Notes under the pieces: generated by a model
The model's input: the letters and a program-made list of their open reading frames with translations, nothing else
Told to the model about the DNA's origin: nothing
Database searches by the model: none
In this document: positions 19,868 to 28,603 of the stretch, in pieces
Position numbering within the stretch: position 1 is the first letter of the stretch
Layout: each line of letters starts with the position of its first letter
Translations under genes and position numbers: made by a program
Assembly: GCF_000368825.1 (NCBI RefSeq)
Contig: NZ_KB849716.1
Span: 81,936 to 145,935 of the forward strand
DNA length: 64,000 bases
Reading direction: 5' to 3'
Origin: Acinetobacter ursingii DSM 16037 = CIP 107286
GTDB taxonomy: Bacteria; Pseudomonadota; Gammaproteobacteria; Pseudomonadales; Moraxellaceae

Positions 19868-20373
19868 AGAAATAAAGCGTGAGTGATATTCTTATTTTAT
19901 TTTTATCATTGTTTTATTTCACGCTTGCGTCTGAAACCTAAGCAACTTTATCAATAAAATAAATTTATTTAAAAAGTTGAATGTGCATAATTAAATTATG
20001 CCTTCTTATTTATTAGTACATATACGTGGAGATTTATGTACTAATCTTAGAAAACATAATGATGTTGATTTTCATGCTTGTACCCTCTCTTTGTTTTATC
20101 AAACTTAACAATCTAAAATTATTATAAAGTTATACATACAGGTCTGTATGAATGCTTCTTATTATAAATAAGTTCTAGAAAAGCACAACTTTTTTTTCAA
20201 ATGACATCTTTTTAGATTTTCCGCATTCACTCATGATTTGTTCTAATTATGCTTTTGTAGCGTTATTATTTTTATAAAATTCCTGTAAAATTAATCCTGT
20301 TAAGATTTTATTTCACGTCATTTGGATGCATTCGTTCTATACTAATGCCCGCGGTAAAATTGAGGGTAAAAAG
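19868..20373. other. Long intergenic region between tetR and the ArsR gene
   Basis: No convincing gene in about 500 bases. It holds a perfect 11-bp inverted repeat (20012-20045), a weak hairpin with AAGCGTGA/TCACGCTT arms at about 19876-19926 that could end tetR transcription, and an unsupported 36-codon frame from 19998. The right part must contain the promoter of the ArsR-type regulator. Confidence 0.4.
20012..20045. repeat. Perfect 11-bp inverted repeat
   Basis: ATTAGTACATA and TATGTACTAAT are exact reverse complements separated by 12 bases. The structure lies in an otherwise empty gap and has no T-tract, so it is more like an operator or RNA hairpin than a terminator. Confidence 0.6.
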
Positions 20374-20688
20374 ATGCAAAAAGAGTTCCAAATCGAGCAG
20401 ATGAGAAATTCAGCCGATAAGGTTGTGACTATTTTAAAGTCTCTGGCGAATACAGATCGCTTACTTATTTTGTGCCATCTTGCACAAGAAGAACTCAACG
20501 TATCTCAGATTGAAGAACGAACACATATTACACAGCCCACACTTTCGCAACAGTTAATGATGTTACGTAAAAGTGAAGTGGTCGATACCCGTCGTGCAGG
20601 TAAGCAGATTTTTTACTCAATCAAAGACCAAAAAATGGTTGAAGTTTTAGGCACACTTTATCGTCTTTATTGTCCCATTATGATTTAG
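20374..20688 (+). CDS. bigR: ArsR-family persulfide-type sensor (BigR/SqrR-like)
   Basis: A 104-residue winged helix-turn-helix repressor. The recognition helix lies in ITQPTLSQQLMMLRKSEVV (about 52-70). Only two cysteines are present, Cys34 (LILCHLAQ) and Cys100 (RLYCPIMI), 66 residues apart; this is the same spacing as the redox pair in BigR and SqrR, which form a di- or polysulfide bridge on sensing reactive sulfur. The arsenic/metal-binding CxC motif of classical ArsR is absent. ATG 20374 gives the usual N-terminus; an upstream frame adds 16 residues. The usual partners (sulfurtransferase-dioxygenase, YeeE/YedE) are not adjacent. Confidence 0.7.
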   Translation: MQKEFQIEQMRNSADKVVTILKSLANTDRLLILCHLAQEELNVSQIEERTHITQPTLSQQLMMLRKSEVVDTRRAGKQIFYSIKDQKMVEVLGTLYRLYCPIMI

Positions 20689-20827
20689 ATTTTTTATTGG
20701 ATATCATTACCTTACTGTTTTAAATTCAGTATTTTTTTGAACTCTTTTAAAAAAAACTTAAGCTTCAAGGTCATTCTGTATAAAATACTTTTTTGCTGAT
20801 TTAGCTGTATGTCGCTAAGGCTTGTTT

Positions 20828-22024
20828 ATGTTATCGATTTTTTCTCGTCTGAGTCTTGTTACCAAGATATTGATTGCCATTATTTTAGGTTTTTTTGTAG
20901 CTGTATTTTTCCCAAGTTTTACGCCTTATTTAAGTTTACTTGGCGAGTTATTTATTAAAGCATTAAAGTCGGTTGCTCCCATTTTAGTTTTTGTGTTGGT
21001 GATGAGCTCTATTGCCAATTTTAAAGTGGGTCATAATGCCAATCTAAGACCTATACTAATTTTGTACGCTGTTGGCATGATTTTAGCTGCCTTATGTGCG
21101 ATTGTGGCCAGCCATTTTTTCCCAAGTTTTTTGTATCTCAATGCTGATGCTCAAACCGAGCTACAGCCTGCAAGTAGCCTGAGTGAGATTTTAAAAAATC
21201 TACTGCTGAGTTTTGTAGCAAATCCCGTGCAAGCGATTGCTGAAGCAAACTTTATTGGCATCTTGGGTTGGGCTGTTGGCTTGGGTATTGCTTTACGACA
21301 TAGTTCAGATACAACTAAACAAGTTTTGACAGATATATCGCTAGCGGTGAATCAAATTATTCAAGTGGTGATTAGTTTTGCACCGTTGGGTATTTTTGGT
21401 CTTGTTGCAGTGACATTTGCCGATGCAGGTTTGGCAACTTTAAAAAATTATGCTCAGTTAATTGCGGTTTTATTAGGCACTATGGTTTTTGTCGCTTTGG
21501 TCATCAACCCAATTTTAGTGGCAATCGTGATTCGTTCAAATCCATACCCTCTCGTGCTGAAATGTTTAAGAGAAAGTGGCATCACTGCATTTTTCACTCG
21601 AAGCTCAGCAGCCAATATTCCAGTCAATCTAGATTTGGCCAAACGTTTAGGGGTAAATGAGGCAACCGCTAGCGTTGCTATCCCGCTTGGTGCCACGATT
21701 AATATGGCCGGAGCGGCAGTGACAATTACGGTATTAACGCTGGCAGCCGTGCATACTTTAGGTATTCATGTTGATATTCTTACTATGATTATTCTATCTA
21801 TTGTTGCTACAGTATCAGCATGCGGTGCTTCAGGTGTTGCTGGCGGTTCATTATTATTAATTCCAGTAGCCTGTGGTTTATTCGGTATTCCTTCTGATGT
21901 CGCTATGCAAGTCGTTGCGATTGGCATGGTGATTAGTGTATTACAGGATTCAAGCGAAACTGCACTGAATTCATCAACAGATGTGATATTTACAGCAGCG
22001 GTTGATATTGCATCAAAAAAATAA
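20828..22024 (+). CDS. sstT: Serine/threonine:Na+ symporter SstT
   Basis: Dicarboxylate/amino acid:cation symporter family (DAACS), 398 residues from ATG 20828. The N-terminus ([28 protein letters not shown]), the serine-rich hairpin region ([20 protein letters not shown], about 256-275) and the substrate/Na+ segment ([25 protein letters not shown]) all match SstT rather than the GltP/DctA branches. It imports serine and threonine. Two genes of unrelated function follow closely, so the three may share a transcript. Confidence 0.88.
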   Translation: MLSIFSRLSLVTKILIAIILGFFVAVFFPSFTPYLSLLGELFIKALKSVAPILVFVLVMSSIANFKVGHNANLRPILILYAVGMILAALCAIVASHFFPSFLYLNADAQTELQPASSLSEILKNLLLSFVANPVQAIAEANFIGILGWAVGLGIALRHSSDTTKQVLTDISLAVNQIIQVVISFAPLGIFGLVAVTFADAGLATLKNYAQLIAVLLGTMVFVALVINPILVAIVIRSNPYPLVLKCLRESGITAFFTRSSAANIPVNLDLAKRLGVNEATASVAIPLGATINMAGAAVTITVLTLAAVHTLGIHVDILTMIILSIVATVSACGASGVAGGSLLLIPVACGLFGIPSDVAMQVVAIGMVISVLQDSSETALNSSTDVIFTAAVDIASKK

Positions 22025-22046
22025 CTATCGCTCAGGTTGAGGTCTT

Positions 22047-22721
22047 ATGCCTTTTCAAAGTTTACCAAATTGGGTGCAATTTGCAGCTTTTTTACTCGCG
22101 ATGAATGCTGGAATGATTAACGTATTGTCATTGATTACAGTGTTGCATCAATCCATTTCTCATATGACAGGCAATGTCAGTATGTTGGCAATGGATTTGG
22201 TAGACTGGAAAGTCCATAATATTATTTATCTGGTTTTTGTTATTGTTTGCTTCGTACTTGGTTCATTTTATAGTGGCTTTATACTTGGAAATAGTCAGTT
22301 CCAGTTAGGTCGTCGCTATGGTATTCCACTAAGTCTGGTGGCTTTATTTATTTTTATTTCGTGGTTGCTACTTCCATATTTCCCTCGTTATGGGCTACTT
22401 TGGGCATGTGCAGCCATGGGAATACAAAATGCGATGGTGAGTCACTATAAAGGTACAATTATTCGTACCACACATTTATCGGGAGTTCTCACCGATATTG
22501 GTTTGGCTCTTGGTTATAAAGCACGAGGTTTACCGCTAGACAAACGCCGTATTACTTTGCATTTGCTGATTTTAATCGGATTCTTTTTGGGTGGAGTCGC
22601 TGCCGCGCTGATCCATCCGCTACTCTCTATTCAGGCCTTTTTAGTTCCTGCAACTTTAAGTTTGATTCTCAGTATCGCTTACTGGTTCATTTATCTTCGT
22701 CATTCTTCTTTGCATCAATAG
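22047..22721 (+). CDS. YoaK-like DUF1275 membrane protein
   Basis: A 224-residue integral membrane protein with about six segments. Family marks are the MNAGMINVLSLITVLHQSISHMTGNVS block (about 19-45) and RTTHLSGVLTDIGLALG (about 137-153), both typical of DUF1275. Function is unknown; the family has been compared to transporters. It starts 22 bases after sstT and is followed almost directly by a DUF2058 gene, suggesting an operon without a clear shared role. Confidence 0.8.
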   Translation: MPFQSLPNWVQFAAFLLAMNAGMINVLSLITVLHQSISHMTGNVSMLAMDLVDWKVHNIIYLVFVIVCFVLGSFYSGFILGNSQFQLGRRYGIPLSLVALFIFISWLLLPYFPRYGLLWACAAMGIQNAMVSHYKGTIIRTTHLSGVLTDIGLALGYKARGLPLDKRRITLHLLILIGFFLGGVAAALIHPLLSIQAFLVPATLSLILSIAYWFIYLRHSSLHQ

Positions 22722-22735
22722 TTTTGGAAATAGTT

Positions 22736-23272
22736 ATGGTTAAAAATGCACTACAGGCACAACTGCTTAAAGCAGGTTTAGTCGATAATAAAAAAGCAAA
22801 AAAGTTGAATAAACAAACTCAACACGAACACCGCACGGGTCAAAGTAATGAAGCCGAGTTAAAAGCGAATATTGAAAAGAATAAGCTTGACAAGCTTGAA
22901 AAGGATCAAGCACTCAATCAGGAAAAACAGCGTCTGTTAGAAGAAAAAGCATTAAAAGCAGCTATTATTCAGATGATTTCTCAACATAAAATCAAAGAAT
23001 TTGAAGGTGATATCGCCTACCAGTTTATTGACGACAACAAAGTCAAAAAGGTCTATATCTCTCAGACTATTTATAATGCCTTAGTGTCTGGTAGTTTAGT
23101 GATTGCAAAGGATCAGGAAAGCTACGCCTATTTGCCTAAAGCACTGGCTGATAAAATTAACCAGAAGATGGAAGGATTTATTCTGGTCAATCATGCTCAA
23201 AGCAATGAGCAAACCACCGATGAGGAAGATCCATACGCGGCTTATGTTATTCCAGACGATTTAATGTGGTAA
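22736..23272 (+). CDS. YaiL-like DUF2058 protein
   Basis: A 178-residue, strongly charged cytoplasmic protein. The first 75 residues are a Lys/Glu/Gln-rich coiled-coil-like segment (LLKAGLVDNKKAKKLNKQ...), and the C-terminal half (about 80-160) holds the compact DUF2058 domain with AYQFIDDNKVKKVYIS and LPKALADKI. The E. coli relative YaiL is described as nucleoprotein-associated, with function unclear. ATG 22736 is preferred over a GTG/TTG-led extension because it gives the usual MVKNALQAQLLKAGLV start. Confidence 0.8.
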   Translation: MVKNALQAQLLKAGLVDNKKAKKLNKQTQHEHRTGQSNEAELKANIEKNKLDKLEKDQALNQEKQRLLEEKALKAAIIQMISQHKIKEFEGDIAYQFIDDNKVKKVYISQTIYNALVSGSLVIAKDQESYAYLPKALADKINQKMEGFILVNHAQSNEQTTDEEDPYAAYVIPDDLMW

Positions 23273-23365
23273 CTCTACTGAGTTAAATATTTGATTTTAT
23301 TATTGTAAAAAGTCTGATTTAAATCGTATAAAAAAAGTATCTTTATACAATGTTACAAAGCCAAG

Positions 23366-23410
23366 CCTTTACACTCTACACAATTATTCATTTGTACAAA
23401 GGTGTAAAGG
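23366..23410. repeat. 9-bp inverted repeat overlapping the mscS translation start region
   Basis: CCTTTACAC (23366-23374) and GTGTAAAGG (23402-23410) are perfect reverse complements. The right arm fills the space between the likely ribosome binding site AAAGG (23398-23402) and the TTG start at 23412, so folding of the RNA would mask the start. Confidence 0.5.
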
Positions 23411-23411
23411 T

Positions 23412-24677
23412 TTGGATTTCTTAAAGCTTTTCCGTGATGTCGAAAACTGGATTGATCAATATCCATGGCTTGAGATGTTGACGTCACTCGGTATCCTTAT
23501 TTTTTTAGCGGTAATTGCCAATTTTGTTGCGAAACAAGTGGTTGTTCGTGGTATTCGCAAACTCATCAGCAAAATTAAATCCGCAAACCAGTCCATTTTT
23601 GCACAGCATAGTGTGATTCGTCGTATTGCCAATATTGTTCCTGCGATTGTCATTATGAATGGCATTACCACTGTTCCCCATCTATCTGAAAAAATAATTA
23701 TTTTTGTACAGATGGCATCGCAAGCCTTTATCTTTTTAACCATTGCCCTTGCGATCAGCGAAATGCTGAACATCTTTAATCTGGTTTATCAACGCAACCC
23801 CAACGCTAAAAATAAACCCATTAAAGGTTATTTACAGCTGGTTAAGTTGATGATTTTCATCGTCTGCGCTTTGATGGTTTTAGGTACATTCCTCAAAAAA
23901 GATGTATTTACCTTGCTCGCGGGTTTTGGTGCAATGGCAACCATCTTGATGTTGGTCTTTCAAAATACCATTCTTTCATTGGTCGCCAGTGTTCAGATTT
24001 CATCCTACGATATGGTACGTATTGGAGACTGGATTTCAATGCCATCACTCAATGCGGATGGCGATGTCATTGATATGTCATTACATACGGTGACCGTACA
24101 GAATTTTGACAAAACATACACCACCATTCCAACCAATAAGCTAGTTACTGATACTTTTATAAACTGGCGTGGTATGAGTGAAGCTGGTGCTCGACGCATT
24201 AAGCGAGCATTATTTATTGACCAAAGCAGTGTTCATTTTATGACTGAACATGAACAAGAGAAATTAAAGAATTTTTTATTGCTAGATCAATACTTAGATA
24301 CCAAGCAATCTGAACTGGAAAATTTTAATCATCAGCTGAGCAATCAGACCGTATATAACCAGCGTCGTTTGACCAATCTTGGTACATTTCGCGCCTATAT
24401 TGAGTTTTATTTAAAACAACATTCTGGAATTGCGCAAAATCAGTCCTTGATAGTACGTCAATTACAGCCGACCAGTGATGGTTTGCCACTTGAAATCTAT
24501 GCATTCACAAATACCACTGTATGGACTGCCTATGAAGCGATACAATCAGATATCTTTGATCATTTACTCGCAATTATTCCAGAATTTGGATTAAGAATTT
24601 ATCAAGCACCATCAGGTGCTGATGTGAAATCTTTATCATCGGGTATAATCGTTGAGAATTTTACGCAAAAAAATTAA
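23412..24677 (+). CDS. MscS-family mechanosensitive channel (YbdG-like)
   Basis: A 421-residue membrane protein. About four N-terminal segments (to about residue 165) precede the pore-lining helix GFGAMATILMLVFQNTILSLVASVQI (about 175-200) and the beta domain with the RIGDWI...GDVIDMSLHTVTVQNFDKTYTTIPTNKL block. The length and long C-terminal domain resemble YbdG. Such channels release solutes on hypo-osmotic shock. TTG at 23412 has AAAGG nine bases upstream; no in-frame ATG occurs earlier, and the first internal ATG (23475) would remove the first 21 residues. Confidence 0.83.
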   Translation: MDFLKLFRDVENWIDQYPWLEMLTSLGILIFLAVIANFVAKQVVVRGIRKLISKIKSANQSIFAQHSVIRRIANIVPAIVIMNGITTVPHLSEKIIIFVQMASQAFIFLTIALAISEMLNIFNLVYQRNPNAKNKPIKGYLQLVKLMIFIVCALMVLGTFLKKDVFTLLAGFGAMATILMLVFQNTILSLVASVQISSYDMVRIGDWISMPSLNADGDVIDMSLHTVTVQNFDKTYTTIPTNKLVTDTFINWRGMSEAGARRIKRALFIDQSSVHFMTEHEQEKLKNFLLLDQYLDTKQSELENFNHQLSNQTVYNQRRLTNLGTFRAYIEFYLKQHSGIAQNQSLIVRQLQPTSDGLPLEIYAFTNTTVWTAYEAIQSDIFDHLLAIIPEFGLRIYQAPSGADVKSLSSGIIVENFTQKN

Positions 24678-24686
24678 GAGACTATT

Positions 24687-26537
24687 ATGCTGCTGCAATG
24701 GTTCGAAAAACTGGTTAACCCCTATCCTGAAACAAATTTAAACGAGCCATTGCCTACTTCCTTTTTTGCATTTGTATGGCAGTCGACCAAAGGTGTTCGT
24801 CCTTTTTTGCTTTTGTTGATTTTGTGTGCAGCAGGCGCAGCCAGTTTTGAAGCTTTACTGTTTTCACAAATTGGTCATTTGGTCGATTGGCTTAGTCAAA
24901 GTCAACCCAGTAATTTTCTGGAAAATCATACGCAACATCTGATTATTTTAACGCTTATTCTTTTTGCCAATATTTTATTTGTTTGTTTGCAGTCCATCGT
25001 AAAACATCAAATTTTATTTAGCAGTTTTCCAATGCGATTACGCTGGCGTTTTCATAACTTGTTATTACAACAAGGGCTTGATTTTTTTCATAACGACTTT
25101 GCAGGACGTTTATCTTCCAAAGTCATGCAAACTGCTCTGGCTGTACGTGAGTTCTGGATGATTTTAGGCGATATATTGGTTTATGTCATTGTCTATTTTA
25201 TCACCATAAGTGCAGTACTGGGTGCAGTTTCGCCGATTTTACTGATTCCATTGGCGATATGGCTCGGCTTATTTATTTTAAGTACATGCCTTTTTGTTCC
25301 TCGTCTTAGCAAGGTTTCAGAAGAACAAGCCGACGCACGTGCGGTAATGACAGGACGAGTCACCGATGCTTATACCAATATTCAAACCGTAAAACTCTTT
25401 GCACATGCAGGTCGTGAAAGTCAATATGCCAAAGAATCCATGATTGAATTCATGGAAACTGTATTTCGCCAAATGCGTTTAGGTACTTTATTTGAAGTCA
25501 TTACCACCCTATTAAGCACAGTATTATTTATTGGCGTGATTGGAACTGCTGTATGGTTATGGCTGAATGGTCAGGCGGGTTTGGGGGTTATTGCCGCTAC
25601 CACTGCCATGATTTTAAAGCTCAATAGCATGTCAGAATTTATGATGTGGCAAACATCCATGCTATTTGAAAATGTCGGTACCATCCAAGACGGGATGCAA
25701 ACGCTTGGCAAGCCAGTGAATATTCAAGATAAACCAAATGCCAAATCTTTAATCGTGAGCCAAGGCAATATTAAATTTGAGGATGTCTGTTTTGCCTACA
25801 ATAAAAAGAACGTCATCGATCATTTTAATCTTAATATCCGCCCAGGTGAAAAAATTGGTGTCGTCGGTCGTTCAGGTGCAGGAAAATCAACACTCATTCA
25901 ATTGCTTTTACATTTTTATACCCTCAACCAAGGTCGTATTTTGATTGATGGACAAAACATTGAAGATGTAACCCAAGATAGCTTAAGAGCCAATATCGCG
26001 TTGGTCACTCAAGATACTTCACTTTTGCATCGTACCGTGGCTGAAAATATTAAATATGGCAAACCTGATGCGACATGGGAAGAAATCTATGAAGCTGTGA
26101 AAAAAGCACAAGCTGAGGATTTTATCCCACAATTAACCGATATGCGTGGTCGTAAAGGTTACGACGCTTATGTAGGCGAACGTGGTGTCAAGCTTTCAGG
26201 TGGTCAGCGCCAACGTATTGCGATTGCACGAGTATTTTTAAAAGATGCTCCTATTTTAATCTTGGATGAAGCCACCAGTGCACTGGATTCAGAAGTCGAA
26301 GCCGCGATTCAGTCTAGCCTTGATGCACTGATGCAAGATAAAACTGTGATTGCGATTGCACATCGACTATCCACCATTGCGCAAATGGATCGCTTAATTG
26401 TTTTGGATGAAGGTCGAATTGTGGAACAAGGTACGCATGAACAATTGATTGAACAAGATGGTTTATACGCCCAGTTATGGAAACGTCAAACGGGCGGTTT
26501 TTTAGTTGAACAACATGAAGTTGAGGACAAACAATAA
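24687..26537 (+). CDS. ABC-type exporter, fused membrane and ATPase domains
   Basis: A 616-residue half-transporter of the MsbA/multidrug exporter type. Six membrane segments lie in residues 35-330. The ATPase domain (about 350-600) has Walker A GVVGRSGAGKSTL, Q-loop LVTQDTSLL, signature LSGGQRQRIAIARVFL, Walker B ILILDEATSALD and H-loop IAHRLSTI, so it should be active as a homodimer. Exported substrate is unknown. Its stop codon overlaps the start of the MaoC gene by one base, and it begins nine bases after mscS. Confidence 0.87.
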   Translation: MLLQWFEKLVNPYPETNLNEPLPTSFFAFVWQSTKGVRPFLLLLILCAAGAASFEALLFSQIGHLVDWLSQSQPSNFLENHTQHLIILTLILFANILFVCLQSIVKHQILFSSFPMRLRWRFHNLLLQQGLDFFHNDFAGRLSSKVMQTALAVREFWMILGDILVYVIVYFITISAVLGAVSPILLIPLAIWLGLFILSTCLFVPRLSKVSEEQADARAVMTGRVTDAYTNIQTVKLFAHAGRESQYAKESMIEFMETVFRQMRLGTLFEVITTLLSTVLFIGVIGTAVWLWLNGQAGLGVIAATTAMILKLNSMSEFMMWQTSMLFENVGTIQDGMQTLGKPVNIQDKPNAKSLIVSQGNIKFEDVCFAYNKKNVIDHFNLNIRPGEKIGVVGRSGAGKSTLIQLLLHFYTLNQGRILIDGQNIEDVTQDSLRANIALVTQDTSLLHRTVAENIKYGKPDATWEEIYEAVKKAQAEDFIPQLTDMRGRKGYDAYVGERGVKLSGGQRQRIAIARVFLKDAPILILDEATSALDSEVEAAIQSSLDALMQDKTVIAIAHRLSTIAQMDRLIVLDEGRIVEQGTHEQLIEQDGLYAQLWKRQTGGFLVEQHEVEDKQ

Positions 26538-26977
26538 TGCTGTATCTGGAAGATTTAAACGTTGGGGATCGTTTCATTAGCCGTGAATATGAAATGACGC
26601 TTGAAGAAATTAAACAGTTTGCAGGTCAATATGATCCCCAACCTTTTCATCTAAATGAAGCAGAAGCAGAAAAAAGTCCGATATTTCAGGGATTAGCCGC
26701 GAGTGGCTGGCATACTGCGGCTGTCACCATGCGCCTATGGACAGAATGCTTTCCTATTCAAGGAGGCTTAATTGGCTCAGAATCAAGTTTGCGTTGGCCC
26801 CGTCCTACTCGCCCTGGCGATAAAATCCATGTTGAAGTTGAGATTACTGCAATTGTACCTTCAAAAACTAAAAATGATCGTGGTATTGTGAGCTATATCA
26901 CACAAGCATTGAATCAAAACGGTGATGTATTACTAATATCGACTACCAAAATTGTCGTTTTTAGGAAAAATGTATAA
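26537..26977 (+). CDS. MaoC-like (R)-hydratase/dehydratase
   Basis: A 146-residue single hot-dog domain protein. The family block AGQYDPQPFHLNEAEAEKSPIFQGLAASGWHTAA (about 30-63) has the catalytic Asp and His of (R)-specific enoyl-CoA hydratases. It probably hydrates an enoyl-CoA in fatty acid or polyketide metabolism. Translation is likely coupled to the ABC exporter through a TAATG overlap, an unusual pairing whose meaning is unclear. Confidence 0.82.
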   Translation: MLYLEDLNVGDRFISREYEMTLEEIKQFAGQYDPQPFHLNEAEAEKSPIFQGLAASGWHTAAVTMRLWTECFPIQGGLIGSESSLRWPRPTRPGDKIHVEVEITAIVPSKTKNDRGIVSYITQALNQNGDVLLISTTKIVVFRKNV

Positions 26978-26983
26978 ATGATA

Positions 26984-27035
26984 GGCATGAAATTTTGTCC
27001 AACAATTTCAGTATTTTTATTTTAAATTTCATGCC
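26984..27035. repeat. 12-bp inverted repeat with a nested hairpin after the maoC gene
   Basis: GGCATGAAATTT and AAATTTCATGCC are exact reverse complements 28 bases apart. Inside, GAAATT...AATTTC followed by a T-rich run forms a shorter competing hairpin that could itself terminate transcription. The structure begins six bases after the maoC stop and ends 47 bases before the AraC-type gene. Confidence 0.5.
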
Positions 27036-27082
27036 AAGATGTAACAGTTTAAACGAAGCACATGTAAAGCCACGGATAGCGA

Positions 27083-28108
27083 ATGAAAATTAATTCAGCT
27101 CGTCAAGAACAAGGAATACCAGGCGTTTATGGCTTATTGCTATTAGACGTCGTGTCGCGTTGGGGATATAACGATCAAACCCTATTTGCTCCATTTCATT
27201 TAACCAGCGAACAATTGGCCGATCCCGAATATCGGATTCCTATTCATGTTGCCAATGAATTGGTTAAACATGCTTTGCGTTTAACAGGTGAAACGACGTT
27301 GGGTTATCATCTTGGCAATCAGATGCGTATTTCCATTCATGGATTTATTGGTTATGCCATTATGACTGCGCATGATATTACCGATGCTTTGGCTTTAGCA
27401 ACGCGTTTTATTCAATTACGCATGCCATTTTTACAGCTTTACTTCTCGACTTTTGGGCCGAAAGCAACATTACAATTACAGTGTGATTTTGATCTTGAAC
27501 CCTTGCGAACTGAAATTATTCTGGCATTAACCATTGGCATCATGAGCATGGCTAAAGGGTTGACGGGTAATGAAGAATTAACAGGTGAAGTAGATCTGGA
27601 TTTTCAAAAACCTGAAGGTTTCGATAAATATTTAAATAAAATGAATATTGATATGCGTTTTGAACAACCGCATCTCATATCTAGTTTTGATAAGCAATAT
27701 TTGGGATTAAAAATGGTGAATGCCGACCCGATTGCGAGTCAGATTGCGATTAATCAATGTGAATCTGAACTATCTGCCTTAGGTGAACGCCGTCGTTTGG
27801 CTATGCGCGTCCGTGATATTTTGACTCATTCAGAGCAACATTATCTAAGCATTGAAAGCGTTGCTGAACGTTTACATATGTCCGATCGGACTTTGAAACG
27901 TCAGCTTGCAGCCGAAGGAACTTCTTTCTCAACTTTGGTCGATGAAGTTCGTTATCGCCATGCAACCTCCCTACTTTCAAGAACAGATTATAGTCTTGAG
28001 CAAATTGCTGATGAACTGGGTTACTCCGATGTTGCCAATTTTAGCCGAGCGTTTAAACGCTGGAGTGGACGTAGCCCAAGTAACTGGCGCAAAGACCCGT
28101 ATTTATAA
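27083..28108 (+). CDS. AraC family transcriptional regulator (OruR-like)
   Basis: A 341-residue regulator with an N-terminal arabinose-binding-like domain of the OruR/ArgR-associated type (about 20-205) and a C-terminal double helix-turn-helix (about 240-338). The DNA-binding part includes SIESVAERLHMSDRTLKRQLAAEGTSFSTLVDEVRYRHATSLL and the closing LGYSDVANFSRAFKRWSGRSPSNWR. It sits alone between maoC and gcvH; the target is unknown. Confidence 0.85.
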   Translation: MKINSARQEQGIPGVYGLLLLDVVSRWGYNDQTLFAPFHLTSEQLADPEYRIPIHVANELVKHALRLTGETTLGYHLGNQMRISIHGFIGYAIMTAHDITDALALATRFIQLRMPFLQLYFSTFGPKATLQLQCDFDLEPLRTEIILALTIGIMSMAKGLTGNEELTGEVDLDFQKPEGFDKYLNKMNIDMRFEQPHLISSFDKQYLGLKMVNADPIASQIAINQCESELSALGERRRLAMRVRDILTHSEQHYLSIESVAERLHMSDRTLKRQLAAEGTSFSTLVDEVRYRHATSLLSRTDYSLEQIADELGYSDVANFSRAFKRWSGRSPSNWRKDPYL

Positions 28109-28180
28109 GCTTTTATTTTTATTTAAAAACCTGTATAACCACTTTCAAAATAAGCAAACTTTGGATGTTAAGGAGCTGCA

Positions 28181-28555
28181 ATGAATCATCCTTCTGAATT
28201 GAAATATGCGAGTACGCATGAATGGGCAAAAATTGAGGGTGATCTTGTAGTCACTGGGATTAGTGATCATGCTCAGGATGCACTTGGTGATCTTGTCTAT
28301 GTTGAAGTTCCTGAAGTTGGAAGTCATCTCACTGCGGGTGCTCAAGCGGGCGTGGTAGAATCGGTCAAAACCGCATCAGATATTCATGCACCTGTCTCTG
28401 GTACTGTGATTGAAGTCAATACATCGCTTGAAGATGATCCTGATTTTATTAACGATGATCCTTATGGTAAAGGCTGGATTTATAAAATTAAACCAGACAA
28501 TATCGCAGATGTAGAGCAACTTCTCTCCAATACTGAATACGAAGCTGGGTTATAA
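28181..28555 (+). CDS. gcvH: Glycine cleavage system H protein
   Basis: Lipoyl carrier of 124 residues that shuttles the aminomethyl group between the P, T and L proteins of the glycine cleavage system. The lipoylation site is Lys63 in [17 protein letters not shown]. An AAGGAG ribosome binding site precedes the ATG closely. gcvP and gcvT are not adjacent; a solo H gene can also act as a lipoyl relay, but whether the other subunits exist elsewhere cannot be seen. Confidence 0.93.
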   Translation: MNHPSELKYASTHEWAKIEGDLVVTGISDHAQDALGDLVYVEVPEVGSHLTAGAQAGVVESVKTASDIHAPVSGTVIEVNTSLEDDPDFINDDPYGKGWIYKIKPDNIADVEQLLSNTEYEAGL

Positions 28556-28565
28556 GTAAAATCAC

Positions 28566-28593
28566 CCATCTCCCACAATTATAAGGGAGATGG
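28566..28593. terminator. Bidirectional terminator between gcvH and the DAHP synthase gene
   Basis: CCATCTCCC and GGGAGATGG form a perfect nine-base stem with a ten-base loop, between the two convergent stop codons. T-tracts on both strands are weak. Confidence 0.7.
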
Positions 28594-28603
28594 TTCTTAG
28601 TAT

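Noticed and set aside
19998..20108. 36-codon plus-strand frame in the tetR-arsR gap
   Set aside because: No ribosome binding site, no recognisable product, and it runs through the 11-bp inverted repeat.
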